From Prorocentrum cordatum (Eukaryota > Sar > Dinophyceae > Prorocentrales > Prorocentraceae), in NCBI GenBank assembly GCA_963575745.1, contig CAUYUJ010009369.1:215001-279000 (forward strand): DNA of 64,000 nucleotides. Reading direction: 5' to 3'. This document shows, piece after piece, positions 45,997 to 61,600 of the stretch (within the stretch, counting starts at the first letter, position 1; each line of letters opens with the position of its first letter). The position numbers were made by a program, and so were the translations under genes. Under the pieces are notes generated by a model. That model saw only the letters and a list, made by a program, of their open reading frames with translations. It did not search any database and was not told the DNA's origin.

Positions 45997-47320
45997 GGCG
46001 GCGGCCCCAAAGGGGCTCCTCGGAGAGCGGGCCGGCCGCCGCCGCGAGCTCGGAGAAGGGCCTCGTGTCGGAGCGGCCGCTCCTCTCCCAGGCGCTGTGC
46101 GGGAAGCAGTAGTACCGCCCGTCGACCGTCACCAGGCCCGCCAGCCCCTTGGCGCAGCGCAGCGCCTGAGCGGGCATCGGGGGCACCGGCAGGTGCGCCG
46201 TGGTGCTCGGGTCGAGGTCGATGAGCAGGGGGATCAGGTCGGCGGCGCGAAGGTCCAGGTGCCCGCCGCCGTAGGCCCACCGCACGTAGGTCGCCAGCTC
46301 TGGAAGCCTCCCGCCCACCACGAACCTGGAGAGACCAATGGGGGTAGCTACGGACAATACCACTCCCTGGGCATCTCTAGGGGAACAACAAGTGGCATAA
46401 ACATAAAAGCTCGGAGGTCCGCGCCGGAGACGCCGCCGGGGGGCCCCAGCGCCGATCCGAGAAATCCGCGCGGACCTCGGAGTTTTTATGCTTATGCCAC
46501 TTTTTGTTTCCCCAAATTGGGGGTAGCTGACGATAATTGGGCGCCCGAGTTATCCGGGGTAACTCGGGTCCGGGGTAACTCGGGTTTGGATTCCCGAAAA
46601 ACGAACCCGAGTTATCCCTGACCCGAGTTACCCCTGATGATTCGGGGCTCTGAGATAATGCCGCTCCCTGGGGCATCTCCCAGGGTGCGTCCTGACAAGA
46701 ACTTCGGGGCGAACCCAGCGGCGGCGAGGGGGGCCGCCCAGGAGGCCACAGAAGGGGAGCACGAAGGCAGGGTGGCCGTAGGGGTGCGTCAGGGTCGTGT
46801 CGTGCCGACTTCGGCGTTGGTCTCTGACACCGCGGGGATTGTTCAAACTTGAGTTGAGTCGGGCTTTTCCCCCCTGCAGGGGGATTTCCGACGAACCATA
46901 AAAAAGTCTGGGGACTATTTTTTTATGATTTTGTTGACTTGTTTGTTGTATTTTTCTGGTATGTTGTATTTTTCGTCGAAAATCCTCCTGTAGGGGGACA
47001 GGCACGACTTAAAACTTAAACGATCGGCCGTTTCCGAAACGTCCAACCCGTTCCACATCGAACGATTCTGGGTCGCCCGCGGCGTTAAAGACGAAGCGCC
47101 GCTGGCGGGGTCGCCGCCGGTCGACACGACACGAACCTACCGCACCGTGTCCTCCTCCGAGGAACCTGCCAAGGCTGTCGTCCGGCGTGCGGACGAGCTG
47201 TTGGTTGACCCAGAAGCCGGCGCGGCGCTGCATGATCAGGGCCGCCAGCTCGGCGTGCCAGCAAACGGCCGCGGGCCTCGCGAGGGCGCCCAGAGCCCAC
47301 AGGAGGGCCACCACGGCCTT
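45771..47320 (-). CDS. unidentified multi-exon gene, at least three exons
   Basis: Three minus-strand segments read as ordinary protein. Exon a (about 47320-47016) carries ALLWALGALARP and GFWVNQQLVRTPDDSLGRF. Exon b (46823 to about 46740) carries HDTTLTHPYGHPAFVLPFCG. Exon c (46325 to about 45990) carries GGRLPELATYVRWAYGGGHL and GLVTVDGRYYCFPHSAWE. Exons a and b join in frame by a GT-AG pair (AA|GTTTTA at 47015; GTGTCAG| before 46823) around family A copy 18. Exon c follows a CTCTCCAG acceptor. In exon c the frame changes at a CCCCAAAGGGG stretch before a poly-Asp run (45953-45994), after which DMASNMSDPSS leads to a stop near 45771; this may be a sequence error or a real break. No domain is recognised. 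The start, and the join from b to c, are unresolved. Confidence 0.45.
46381..46513. mobile_element. family G element, copy 2 (centre deleted)
   Basis: GTGGCATAAACATAAAAGCTC...GAGTTTTTATGCTTATGCCAC, 133 bp. It sits in the presumed intron before exon c of the unidentified gene. Confidence 0.75.
46548..46636. repeat. GAGTTATCC / GGTAACTC foldback
   Basis: CCCGAGTTATCCGGGGTAAC at left and its complement ACCCGAGTTACCCC at right, with internal copies. Motif style resembles the foldback at 51774. Confidence 0.65.
46858..47008. mobile_element. family A element, copy 18, inside an intron
   Basis: Long-arm form (CCGACGAACCATAAAA / TTTTTCGTCG). Flanked by 8-bp near-identical repeats AAACTTGA (46845-46852) and AAACTTAA (47012-47019). 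The GT donor inferred for exon a falls inside the right-hand target repeat. Confidence 0.85.
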
Positions 47321-47351
47321 TCGGCGGCGCGCACAAAGAGATTAGGGTTGG

Positions 47352-47504
47352 GTCGGCCCTGTCCCCCTACAGGCGGATTCTGGGCGGCAGAATAAAAATA
47401 GTCAAAACATATCATAACAGTGCTCAAACATACTCAAGAAATAATCCCCCGGCTATGTTTTAAAACTATGTTTGAATGTCCCCCTGTAGAAGGACAGGCC
47501 CGGT
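47352..47504. mobile_element. family A element, copy 19
   Basis: Perfect 8-bp direct repeats TTAGGGTT (47342-47349 and 47505-47512). It lies just upstream of exon a of the unidentified minus-strand gene, so it may be in its previous intron. Confidence 0.9.
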
Positions 47505-47511
47505 TTAGGGT

Positions 47512-47632
47512 TAGGGGGGAGGCTTCTCAGAAGGCAGCTGCTTCCCAGAAGGCGCGGGCCGTGCATCAGCAGACAAGGCCCGCGCCTCCTGAGAAGCAAT
47601 GGGTGCTTCTAAGAAACCTTCCCTCTTCCCTC
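47512..47632. mobile_element. family F foldback element, copy 4
   Basis: GGGGAGGCTTCTCAGAAGG...GGCGCGGGCC...GGCCCGCGCC...GAAACCTTCCC, abutting family A copy 19. Confidence 0.65.
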
Positions 47633-47684
47633 TGCCCAATTCTGAGCGTGTGGTGTTCCCGCCGAACATGCGGAACAAAAACCA

Positions 47685-47759
47685 TCGACTGTTCAGTAGA
47701 TCTACTGAACACGTTCTAAATACTGGTCGTAGATATTCGACGGAAGAACTAATTCGGGG
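47685..47759. repeat. D-family motif, CTGTTCAGTAGATCTACTGAAC
   Basis: Small palindrome TTCAGTAGATCTACTGAA followed by ATATTCGACGGAA, matched at 51697-51755. Confidence 0.55.
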
Positions 47760-47901
47760 GTGCATTCGGCGGTGGACAAACCTCCCTTTAGTAAACCAAT
47801 GAAAACGGCCTCGGGCCGAAACCGACGGACCTGGACCAGCAACAAAAAACGGCCGCGACGCCCTTTCGCGAACCGAACGCGGCCAATTCGCTACTCGACT
47901 T
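47760..47901. mobile_element. dispersed repeat E, copy 2
   Basis: GGTGGACAAACCTCCCTTTAGTAAA...CGCGGCCAATTCGCTACTCGAC, matching 36644-36785. Confidence 0.6.
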
Positions 47902-48319
47902 CTCAGGCCGATCCACCTCCGATGCATCAAATTTTAGAGACAGGATCGGAGGCCCTCGGGGAGCAAGTCGAACCAAAAACCAGGATCGGACAAATACCGA
48001 ATCTTCGCAAATTTGCGCTGCCCGAATCAGCCTCGCGCGGAGCAGCCGCGCGGCGACGCCTGCGAAGGCCCCCGCGCAGAGACCTTGCAAAGAACCCTGC
48101 TGTCACCCTGCGAAAAAAAACATGTCGAGACCATAAAGAGACCCATGCAAAAACCTCGCCGAGAACCTTGAGATCTTACAGCGCCACGCAGTACTCTGTG
48201 AGAGACCCCGCAATGCGCTGCAATGCCCTCCAGCTGGGCCTGCGATGCCTTGCAGTTGCCCTTCGATCTCTCCAGCACCCAGCCCTCTGGGCGTAGAACG
48301 TCTGAGAAAATCCGGTCTT
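47902..48319 (+). other. no gene recognised
   Basis: Irregular repeats of CCTTGCAAAGAACC / CCCTGCGAAAA type precede a minisatellite. Confidence 0.4.
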
Positions 48320-48640
48320 CGCTGGGGGGGCTCTCTCGGGGCCCCCCGAAGCTTCTGGGAGGCCGCAAGGGGGGGCCCAAGACAGGCCCGAGAGGACGCC
48401 AAGAGAAGCCGCAGCGGGCCCGAGAGGGCCCCAAGAGCGGCCCAAGGGGGCTCCGAGAGGGGCGCGCGACGCATCGCGCCAAATGCCGTCAGACGGAATT
48501 TGGCGCGACGCTTGCTGATGCCCGGCGGGAACTTTCTCTGAGCTCTCTCTCCGGGCTCTCGCGGGCCCCTCTCTGGCATCACCAGGAATTCCACCGGGCC
48601 CGTTTGGCCGCGTGATGTCGCTGGGGCCCAAGCCCCGACG
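48320..48640 (+). repeat. GGCCCCAAGAGG minisatellite, array 5
   Basis: GGGCCCAAGA and GGCCCCAAGAGCGG units. 48641-49077 is unremarkable. Confidence 0.65.
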
Positions 48641-49077
48641 AGATCATGGGAACAGGCTGTCGTATGAAATCGTGGGAGCCTGAGCCCCGAAGCTATCGCG
48701 CGGCCAATGGGGGGGGGCTACAGGAGCCCCGAGGGAGCCCCCGCGACCATCTTGGGCCCTGTGCGCGGCCCTGTGGGGGGGCGCTCCTGGGGCTCGTGGC
48801 GACGACACAGCTGGGGTTGTTCTTCCATTGCCCCACGTCCCTCGTCCCACGGGCAGCGGCTGCCCCGTTTTGCGCTTCACCGCGCGCTGCTACGCTTCCC
48901 TGATCGCGGCGACTCGCCCGGGCATCTTCTCTGAACGGGGCGGCGGGGATGCGCGAAACGACAAGCATTCGAGGACTGCCGCAAAGCATCGTCGTAGCGA
49001 ATGCGGACGCTGCGAGTGAGCCCCCGGCACCCCCCGACTTTGGCCTGATGATCATATTCTGGCCTCCTCACAGCTCA

Positions 49078-49148
49078 ACAGGAGGAGGAGGAAGAAGAGG
49101 AGGAGGAGGAGGAGGAGGAGGAGGAGGAGGAGGACGAGGAGGAGGAGG
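49078..49148 (+). repeat. (GGA)n microsatellite
   Basis: 70 bp of GGA immediately after a possible 5' splice site of the exon-like segment upstream on the minus strand. Confidence 0.9.
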
Positions 49149-49152
49149 GGAC

Positions 49153-49568
49153 CTATGGCGTCACGCCGGCGCTCGCGCGCGGCCTCGGTGATGGCCTCCG
49201 CGGCCCGCCACCGGGCAGCCACCTTGGCAGCGGGGGCTGCGGTGCCTTCCGGGAGCTCGCTCGTCCACCCCTGGAGAACCTGCTGAGGGGCCCGAGCGAC
49301 CCCAGAGCGCGGCTGCTGGCCGACTACCCTGCCATTTAACGTTGCGAAGAACGGTATGACATAAACTTTTTCGCCGTCGGGGACACCTTCCCCTGGGCGG
49401 CTGGAAAATGTATACCCCTACGGTGCCACCGTAAGGGTATAAACTTTCCAGCCGCCCTGGGACAGGCGCCCCCCGACAGCGAAAAAGTTTATTTCATACC
49501 GTTCTTCGCCCGTTAATGAGGGGCCCGAACGACCTCAGAGCGGGACTGCTGGCCGACTGCCCTACCAT
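49153..49568 (-). CDS. exon-like segment split by a palindrome
   Basis: On the minus strand 49337-49153 reads RAPQQVLQGWTSELPEG and AARWRAAEAITEAARERRRD, ending at a good donor ATAG|GTCC at 49153/49152. A diverged copy of its first roughly 50 bp (VGQQSRSEVVRAP) lies at 49568-49518, on the other side of a 164-bp palindrome. No domain is recognised and no complete gene can be built. The even composition of the peptide is the only coding evidence. Confidence 0.3.
49345..49508. repeat. 164-bp palindrome flanked by roughly 50-bp direct repeats
   Basis: Arms of about 82 bp (CGAAGAACGGTATGACATAA... and ...TTATTTCATACCGTTCTTCG) differ at roughly one base in eight. Outside, GAGGGGCCCGA...CTGCTGGCCGACT...CCAT is repeated at 49285-49334 and 49518-49568. 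Confidence 0.85.
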
Positions 49569-50209
49569 GCCCCCAGATTGTTGAAGGCTCCAGGAGACCT
49601 GCCTTCGGTGACTGCGCCGCGCTCGGGTTGCAACGCAATCCCCCTCGTGTCATTGTTGCCCTCTCCCAAGAGGTTTGACACAACAATTTTGACGATGACG
49701 CGATTTGACGAATCTTAATTTGACGAGGTTGAAACGGAATGTGACGACATTTGACGAACTTTGCCGAGATTTGGCGCGAACGACTTTCCGAGACATCCTC
49801 GCAAAAGTTTGACGGGATTTTGAAGAGTGCCCTCAGGAAGGGAAACTTGCTTTGACGATTCGACTCTGTGCGAATCCTGAGACGAAGATTCGTCAAATCA
49901 TGTCCTGGTCAAACTAAACGTCGTCAAACTAGGAGGCGGGGACAAGCGACGTCGTGGACTGCGCAGGGGATTTCGTTGCGACCCGAACGCGCCGCAGCCG
50001 CCGAGGGGGCCACTGCCCGGTGGCGCCCCTCCGAGCTCCTCCGAGCTCCTCCGGACTGCCCCCCCCCCCCCGGGGGCCCAGAGCGGCCCCTTGCCCTCTT
50101 TGGAGATCACCTCCGAACAAATTCATTCTTCAGAGTAGGTGAGGGCCTCTGCGTTTGGAGATTCCCTGAATTGTTTGAATAGGTTTGGAGAGTTAGGGAT
50201 GCTTTCGAC
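49569..50209 (+). other. no gene; TTTGACGA repeats
   Basis: 49676-49930 is rich in TTTGACGA / GTCAAA units in both orientations. The rest is GC-rich without a recognisable product. Confidence 0.45.
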
Positions 50210-50710
50210 GAGTCTTGGGGCACTCTTGGCCTCTGGGGGCCCTCTTGGGGGCCTCTTACAAGTGTTTTTGGGCCTGTTTGGCCCGCCCGAGGGCCTTGGC
50301 AAGGGTCCAGGAAGGCCCCGAGAGGGCTCCAAGAGGCCACTAAAAGGACCTGAAAAGGCCCCCGAGAGGGCCTCAAAATCGGTCACGCAAGAGAGGCTTC
50401 GCGTGACCGCGCTGGGGGTCCTCTTGGAACCGTCTGAGGGCCCTGAGCTGTCTCGGGGCCCCCTCGGGCCCTTCCTACGGCCTAGGGGCCCTCAGACGGC
50501 CCCAAGAGGGCCCCAGGACCGCCCCAAGAGGACCCCAAGAGCGGTCACGCGTTGTGTTTCTTGCGTGACCGATCTTGCGGCTTTCTCGGGGCCCTCGTGG
50601 AACTGTCTTGGGGCGCTCTTGGAGCCGTCTTGGGCTCCCCTGGGGACCTCCTAGGGCCCTCAGAAGGCTCCAAGAGGGCCCCAAGACAGCTCCAAGCGGG
50701 CCCCCAGAGC
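50210..50710 (+). repeat. GGCCCCAAGAGG minisatellite, array 6, with two hairpins
   Basis: Both orientations of the motif occur. Two stem-loops with GGTCACGC / GCGTGACC arms lie at 50381-50408 and 50544-50571. Confidence 0.75.
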
Positions 50711-50737
50711 AGTCAATGAGGGAACCGAACGGTTAAC

Positions 50738-50885
50738 CCACGCCGTGACCCACTCGCGACCCACCGGCGCCGCAAACCACCCGAGATCCACCCGCGCCGC
50801 GACCCGCCCGCGCCGCGACCCACCCGCGCCGCGACCAAGCCGCCAGGACGACGACAATAAGAACAACAACAACAAGCATAATCCT
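50738..50885 (-). repeat. ACCCACCCGCG minisatellite plus AAC triplets
   Basis: CCCGCGCCGCGACCCA units to about 50835, then AACAACAAC. Counterpart of 39430-39700. 50886-51440 shows no gene. Confidence 0.65.
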
Positions 50886-51440
50886 AACTGTGGATCCCCG
50901 CTTCAGCCACGCACCCAGGGACACTGCAAGACCGTTCGGCCCCCTCACTCTGATTTACATCGCCACGCTGAAGAATTCCTCCACGGACAAATCCGCCCAT
51001 GCCCTCATGCACGAAGGAACGCTCGCTAAACAAGATCCTACAATGTAGTTCCGCGCCCGCGGCCGACGCAGAAATGACGTCGACGGGTGATTGGGCCTAC
51101 CGCAAGGTCCTGTTGGTCTCCATGGGCATGCCCGCGAGTTTGCCCTACTTCCCCGGCCAAACGCACCACTGACATTCTGGGTGCTTCGCGATGTTTGGAC
51201 GACGGCGGACGATATGAATGGGCGACCCCTTTCAAGAATGCGTTATTACCTGGAACCCGAACTGAAACGCCACCGGAACGCACAACGCGAACATCTCGCG
51301 CAAAAGTTCTAGCATCGCGCACGCCCGGGACGAACCCCTGCACGCCGCTTCAACGCGGAAGCGCTGATCTGAACGTAAGGCGCGAGGTCATACCTGGCGC
51401 CCCCGGGGGCACCTCGGCCCAGGGGCACCTCTAGCAACAC

Positions 51441-51590
51441 CTAACTTGTGGCGCTCCGCGCGGATTTCTTGGATACGTGCTGGACCCCCCTCCCTGGCGC
51501 GCGGAGCGCGCCAGGGGCGGCGCCGGAGGCGCCGCCAAGGGGGGCCAGGGCGGATCCAAGAAATCCGCGCGGAGCGCCGAGAGTTTATGT

Positions 51591-51600
<10 letters not shown>
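51441..51600. mobile_element. family G element, copy 3, at the gene 3' end
   Basis: CGCTCCGCGCGGATTTCTTGG at left, CCAAGAAATCCGCGCGGAGCG at right, centre CTGGCGCGCGGAGCGCGCCAG. Its right arm (TTATGTTTATGGCG) supplies the TAA stop inferred for the PstS-like gene. Confidence 0.75.
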
Positions 51601-56322
<4,722 letters not shown>

Positions 56323-57110
56323 GGGGATGCCGCCGCGCGCCTCCCGTCTGCGGCGGGGCCCGGGACTCGGATGGTCCGCCCGGCCCTTCGCATGAGAATG
56401 CGTAGGCTCGAAGCGGCTCTGGGTGGGCGCGGGAAGGACGTGACTAATGGCGGTGACGACGCCGACGAGACCGTGCTACGTCATGAAGGATGGGTCATGT
56501 CGCTATCGTGGCGTCAGTCGTCGACTGGAAGCAACGGGTACGGCTGGTATCAAAATACGAATCCTCGCCCACCAGATGACATTACCTTCAACTTGCTGAG
56601 CACCCACGCAATTTTGTCAACCGCCCTCGGCTGCTGGTTTGGGACCGGGGAAGCTCCGTGCGCGAGCCGATTCGTACCTCCATGGGCGTCGGCCATGGCC
56701 ATGGCACATCCCGGAACTGCTTCCTCAAGCTATCAGACATTTGATCTATGCATGGTTGTGTCCGCCTCTATTGGGAACATTCTTCTAAGAACATGCCAGG
56801 TGTCCGGCCCACGTATCGACAAATCCGCCGACCCTGTCGGCGTGCGCGGGGGGGTTGTCTGTTCGAGTCGTCGTCTCCGTCAGTCGTCGTCTGCGTCGTT
56901 CCCTTTCCCTGCACCCTCCTCAAGCCTGTCAGCGAGACAAAAACCTCGCAATGTCGCAATCGAATCGAAGGGAAACCCCTTCCCTTGATCCCTTCTCCGC
57001 GCCGGGGGGGGGGGGCGGTCCCAGGGGAGGTCCCGGGGGGGGGGGGTCGCCACCCAAATGCGCTTTCTCCTCGCGCGGGGGGGGGGTCCTGGGAGGGGTC
57101 CTGGGAGGGG
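56323..57110 (+). other. no further gene recognised; G-run cluster
   Basis: Upstream of the PstS-like start. Long G runs at 57004-57048 and 57079-57117. A promoter for the minus-strand gene may lie here but no motif stands out. Confidence 0.4.
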
Positions 57111-57590
57111 GGGGGTCAGATACGCATCCCCTCCTGGCCAAGCGTGTCCCAAGAGGCCCCCGAGACAGTCCAAGAGGGCTCCCAATCGCCAAACGACCGG
57201 TCCAAAACGCCTTCACGCTCCCAGACTGCCCAGGAGACCAACAAATATTCAAGAAGACCTCCAAAGGCACTCCCGAGAGGGCCCCAAGAGGCAAACATGA
57301 TTGATTGTCCCTAGGGTTTTGACAGATTTGGCGTTCCCGCCCGATCCGCCTCCCGCCGCTCCAAGACGGCCGAAGAGGCCCTCAAGATCGCCCCGAACCT
57401 CGGCCCCGGGGGACCCCCAGGGAGCCCCAAGAGGTTCCCGGGATGCCCCAAGAAGCCCACAGGAGGCCGCCCGGGACACCCGAAATGGCCTCCCCGAGAG
57501 GCTCCCAAGAGGTTCCCAATAACCCCAAAATTCCCCCCCAGAGGCCCCCGGGAGCCTTCCCAATAGACCCCAAGAAACATCCCTGAGGAC
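57111..57590 (+). repeat. GGCCCCAAGAGG minisatellite, array 7
   Basis: CCCAAGAGGCCCCC and CCCCAAGAGG units, with GGCAAACATGATTGATT at 57291 as a trace of the core seen in the 18-kb array. Confidence 0.75.
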
Positions 57591-58649
57591 TCGGGCCCAC
57601 GTCAGCGTCGTCGTCGTGGCCGCCGCCACCGCCGCCGTCGTCGTCAACGTCCCCCTTCAGGGTAGGCGGTACCGGCCGCAAGGCCTTCGCAATCGATGGA
57701 CACCCCATCCAAACTCACACTTTTCAGCTTGATCATCCGCGCTTGACGCCTTGCATCGTTATCCACCGTGCTTGCACGGAATGAATCGACACTGGTATGG
57801 TAAACCGAAGTACAAACTACGCCTTTGGCGTGCGATGGCACTCCATTATTTATCGAGACTGTGAAGGGATAGGCGCACTATGAGGCATGGAATCAGGGAC
57901 GCCATTGTGTAACTATGTTCTCCGTTAACCATATACAATAGTACCGCGTAACCGGGGCAGTCACATGTGAGTGGCTAAACGCAGATACAAACTGTAGCGG
58001 GCGCAGGCGTGACGGTTCTAACATGTCTTTTTCACAATAAAAGTGTAGGAGTCGAGGGTCGGGCCACGTCAAGCTTCGTTAAGTATCTCACACTGTATTA
58101 GCTGCGGCCGTACAGCGGGCATTTTAGCTACTCCAGGTGAGCAACGAGTCCACCCAAAAGTATTCAAGGATGTGAATGTACATTCGTGGCGTCCGAACAA
58201 AACTGCAGACACCGAATTCTGGACGAAACAACTAAAATGCCAGCGGTCAAGATGGCTTTCAATATGGAACCGAAAAAACATTAGCAAGGGAACGCCCATG
58301 ACCGGGCAACATGCCGCCCCTCCGTCGGCCAGGTTCAAGACATGCTGCCTGTTTGACCCTGTACGGTACGCATCGCTTTACCTCACGCTTGCATAACTGA
58401 CTACCCACCACTACTTGTCGGAGACAGTCGCGGTCGAGGCAGCTTTTAGGCTGTCCATCGGACGTCGCGCCGCGAGAATCACACTCTGTACACTATGCAC
58501 GAAACCTCTCCCAACTATCTCCCGAATCCAACTGATGTGCCAGAGCAGGATACATGCAGCAGGTTTCATTAAATCCTTGCTGGGCAAGAACATGAAGACA
58601 GACACAGCATCAGAGGTAAGTACTGCGTTTATGCAAAGACCACCTATCT
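57591..58649 (+). other. lower-GC unique sequence, no gene recognised
   Basis: Composition changes here: fewer simple repeats and balanced bases. Frames are short on both strands. Confidence 0.4.
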
Positions 58650-61600
58650 CTAAGACGGGGCTTTGAATTCGTGCAGCGTGACGACGGTTGGGTAGCAATG
58701 CTCCGAGATATGGGCTGCTGATCGTGTCTCCGCTGAATAGCTGGAACGTACTTGTAGTTGCTGTGGCTGGCAGTGCGCGTCTGTAAGGTGGGCAGTCGCT
58801 CTCCCACTAGGCGCGTGTCCACGCAGGACGAGTTCGACGCTTCCGACGCCGTGCCCATTGGCCTCGTCGTCGGCATCCCCAGTGAGGCGATGGTCGCTGG
58901 AGTCGCTATGCAGGTCCACTTCTCCCGTCGGAAATGGCGCTGGGCCGACGTGCTTATACATAGGTCGGTTCTTGGGCACGCTGTAGAGAGATCGCGCATG
59001 GCCTCAAATGTGCTTTGATAATCAAGGCGCACGCCATAGCTTCGCGCGAGCTGGTTCACCTATCTGACAAAGTTTTTCGTCGCCGTTTCCCCCGCCTCTG
59101 CCCCGGGTAGCTCTGAATGTTGCATGGGGCGAATCTGTTTAATATATTCATCCTGCTCGAGCGTGACTTCGCCGCCTCGGTCTCGGCGCGCCGCGCGGCC
59201 TCCTGCCATATTTGTCGCCGACGTTTTTGGCGGTTAAGCATTCTGGTTCGATCTCGGGCTCTTCGTTCTGAGAAGTCGGTTCGGGGCCGTAGCCTCGCGC
59301 GATGGGCCCGGCCTTCAGCGAGAGCGTCACCGGGGCGTCCTTGGCGCGCGTGCCAGGCTGTAAGCGCGGTGGACTGCGCCTTGATGCATCTTGCCGCTCA
59401 ACGCCCGGCAATATTCTGAACGCCAAGGCTGAGCCAGGTGGCAATGTCAAACATGCCACGCGTTTTTATTGCTCGCTCGCGGCGACAGCTAGTCCGCTGC
59501 AAGTCAGACCCTTCAGGCAAGGATTGTCCATGTCCATGGGCCAGATGGTCCACGATGTCCAGCGCGCGGCCGCGCCTGTGAGCAGGTCTCTGGCTGGCCC
59601 GTCTGGACGCACTGGAGATGGTCTCCGCATCGGAGGCCTCGGCGCCCATTGAACCGCGAAGCACCAGGCGTAGCCTTATATTGAATTCCATATCGCCTCT
59701 CCCGTGTATCAAGAATGCACGTGCCTGCGCGTGTCTGGAGGTCATGATGCTTGGCGCTTTCCTAAAATCATGATTTTTGAAGAACGCTCTGTCATGCCAG
59801 AGCGGGGGGCAGGAAGCGCCTGCGCCCGCGCCTTCGCGAGTAGGCGGTCTTCCTCGACGTCGGCGGCCCCCTTTGATGCAGCGGTCGCATGCGCTCGCGT
59901 CGTGGTCTAATCATTATCGTTGCGCTGTATTTGTTTCTGTTGCGTCGGCGCGACTTCAAGCGTCGCGCTGTAGAGCAGAACATCGGCATGCTAACCGTGC
60001 TCGCCAGCGTCGAGTCAGCGCCGAGGTGGCGAGGTGCGTCTGCCCAGCGTCGTACTGCAAGTGGCCCTGATGATGGAAGTTGCCTTGGTCGTCACTGGCC
60101 AAATCTACCAGCTCGCCACTGTCGGTCATCATATCAGACGGCGCGGTGTTTGGGGGCTCCAATGTAGTGTCCTCCATGAGTTCCATTTCTTCCAAAGGTC
60201 CACGTGCCTTGCCTCGAAGAGCACGGGCATCAAGATCAAGCCCCGCCTCTTCTTTGATCGTGGAAGGTCGGCCGTTGTCAGCGGCTGGCACGGCTTGGTC
60301 GCGATCCCCCTGCGCGCGTCCGCACGACGGCGGCGCCCGCCGCGCCCTCAAACTAGGGTTGGTCTTCGTCGAGACCTGCCATCGCTCTGGGGACTTGCGG
60401 ATTTGGATGATGCGTGCGTGGGTGAACTCAATGATGCCGGGTCAGTTCAGGCCTGTGCCATCCGACTCGTCAAAGTGAAATCCAGGGATAGTGTCGTGAT
60501 CGTAAAATGCTATCGCACATGCGCCAGGATCAGGTGCAGCGGGTAGCCCGTGGATCCCCCTGGCCAAGCGCACGGCTACAAAAGCTTCAGTACGGAAAGA
60601 GTTCCCGATACAAAGCTAGATATACCTTCGGCGAAAGCTTTCTCGCCGCGGCCATCTGCAGGTGGCCTGCTCTGGGGCAGGGGGCCAAGCGCCATGGCAA
60701 GTCCCCCCGCAGAAAGGCTCGCGATAAAGGCCGGCACTGCGCGCATGGCTGTCGCGTCGCAGCCGACATCATGGGCGATGGCGCCTCTCCGCACTGCGTG
60801 CGACATGTGTCTGGATGCCGTGCCGAGACGTCTCGCCCGCCGGCCCTAACTAATGCCTGACCTCGGTCGGGGTAGAAACGCGTGACGGGGCGTGGCCCAT
60901 TCCAGCCTCCCCGATCGTCCTGTGTGGTAGTTGGCCAGTGATAGTCTACGTGATCACCAAGCAGATGATAGTGCTGTCCCGCTGGTGTTGCTTTGATGCG
61001 AGAAGCTCCGTTGGTGCTGGCTACAACAGTCACTTTCGTGGTGGACTTGATACTTGCCTCCCTGATCTCCCGTTCGCGACTATGGTCTGACGCCTCCGCG
61101 CCTTTCTCGTAACCTACCGCGGGCAAATCTGGGAGGCGGGCTGGCCGTCGGCCGCGCGCGGCTCGATGTGGAGATGCGCGGTCGCAGAGACAACAAAGGC
61201 GCCAGAATATGTTCATCCTCTTCAGTTCCTCTTCCATGACAGTACTGCGCGTCGAAGAACGCCGTTGCGTGCTGCGATGGCGGGGGCGCAGCGGTATCGG
61301 ACGCGGATGCGAATTTCCGCGCCGCTGGCCTTCAAGGTGGACTTGGCGGCGTCGTTGCTAAAGGCGCCTTCGCCGCCGGAATGTGAACTTTAACTCGGCC
61401 GCGTTGACTCCATCATTGGTTATGGGCGTCGAAGTATGCATCGCCTGGCGAGTTACCTGTTGGCCAGCCGTCCATTGGATGCATCTGTCGGTGATGCGAA
61501 AGCAACGCGCGAATAATACAACGACGCGTCGCATTCGACTTCTTCGGTGATGTTGTCTGGGAGGCTGCGGCAATGAGTCGCATGCACCTGTAGTCATGTT

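Noticed and set aside
47342-47512. Telomeric repeat TTAGGG/TTTAGGG
   Set aside because: Only single TTAGGGTT copies on each side of a family A element; they are its target duplication, not a tandem array.
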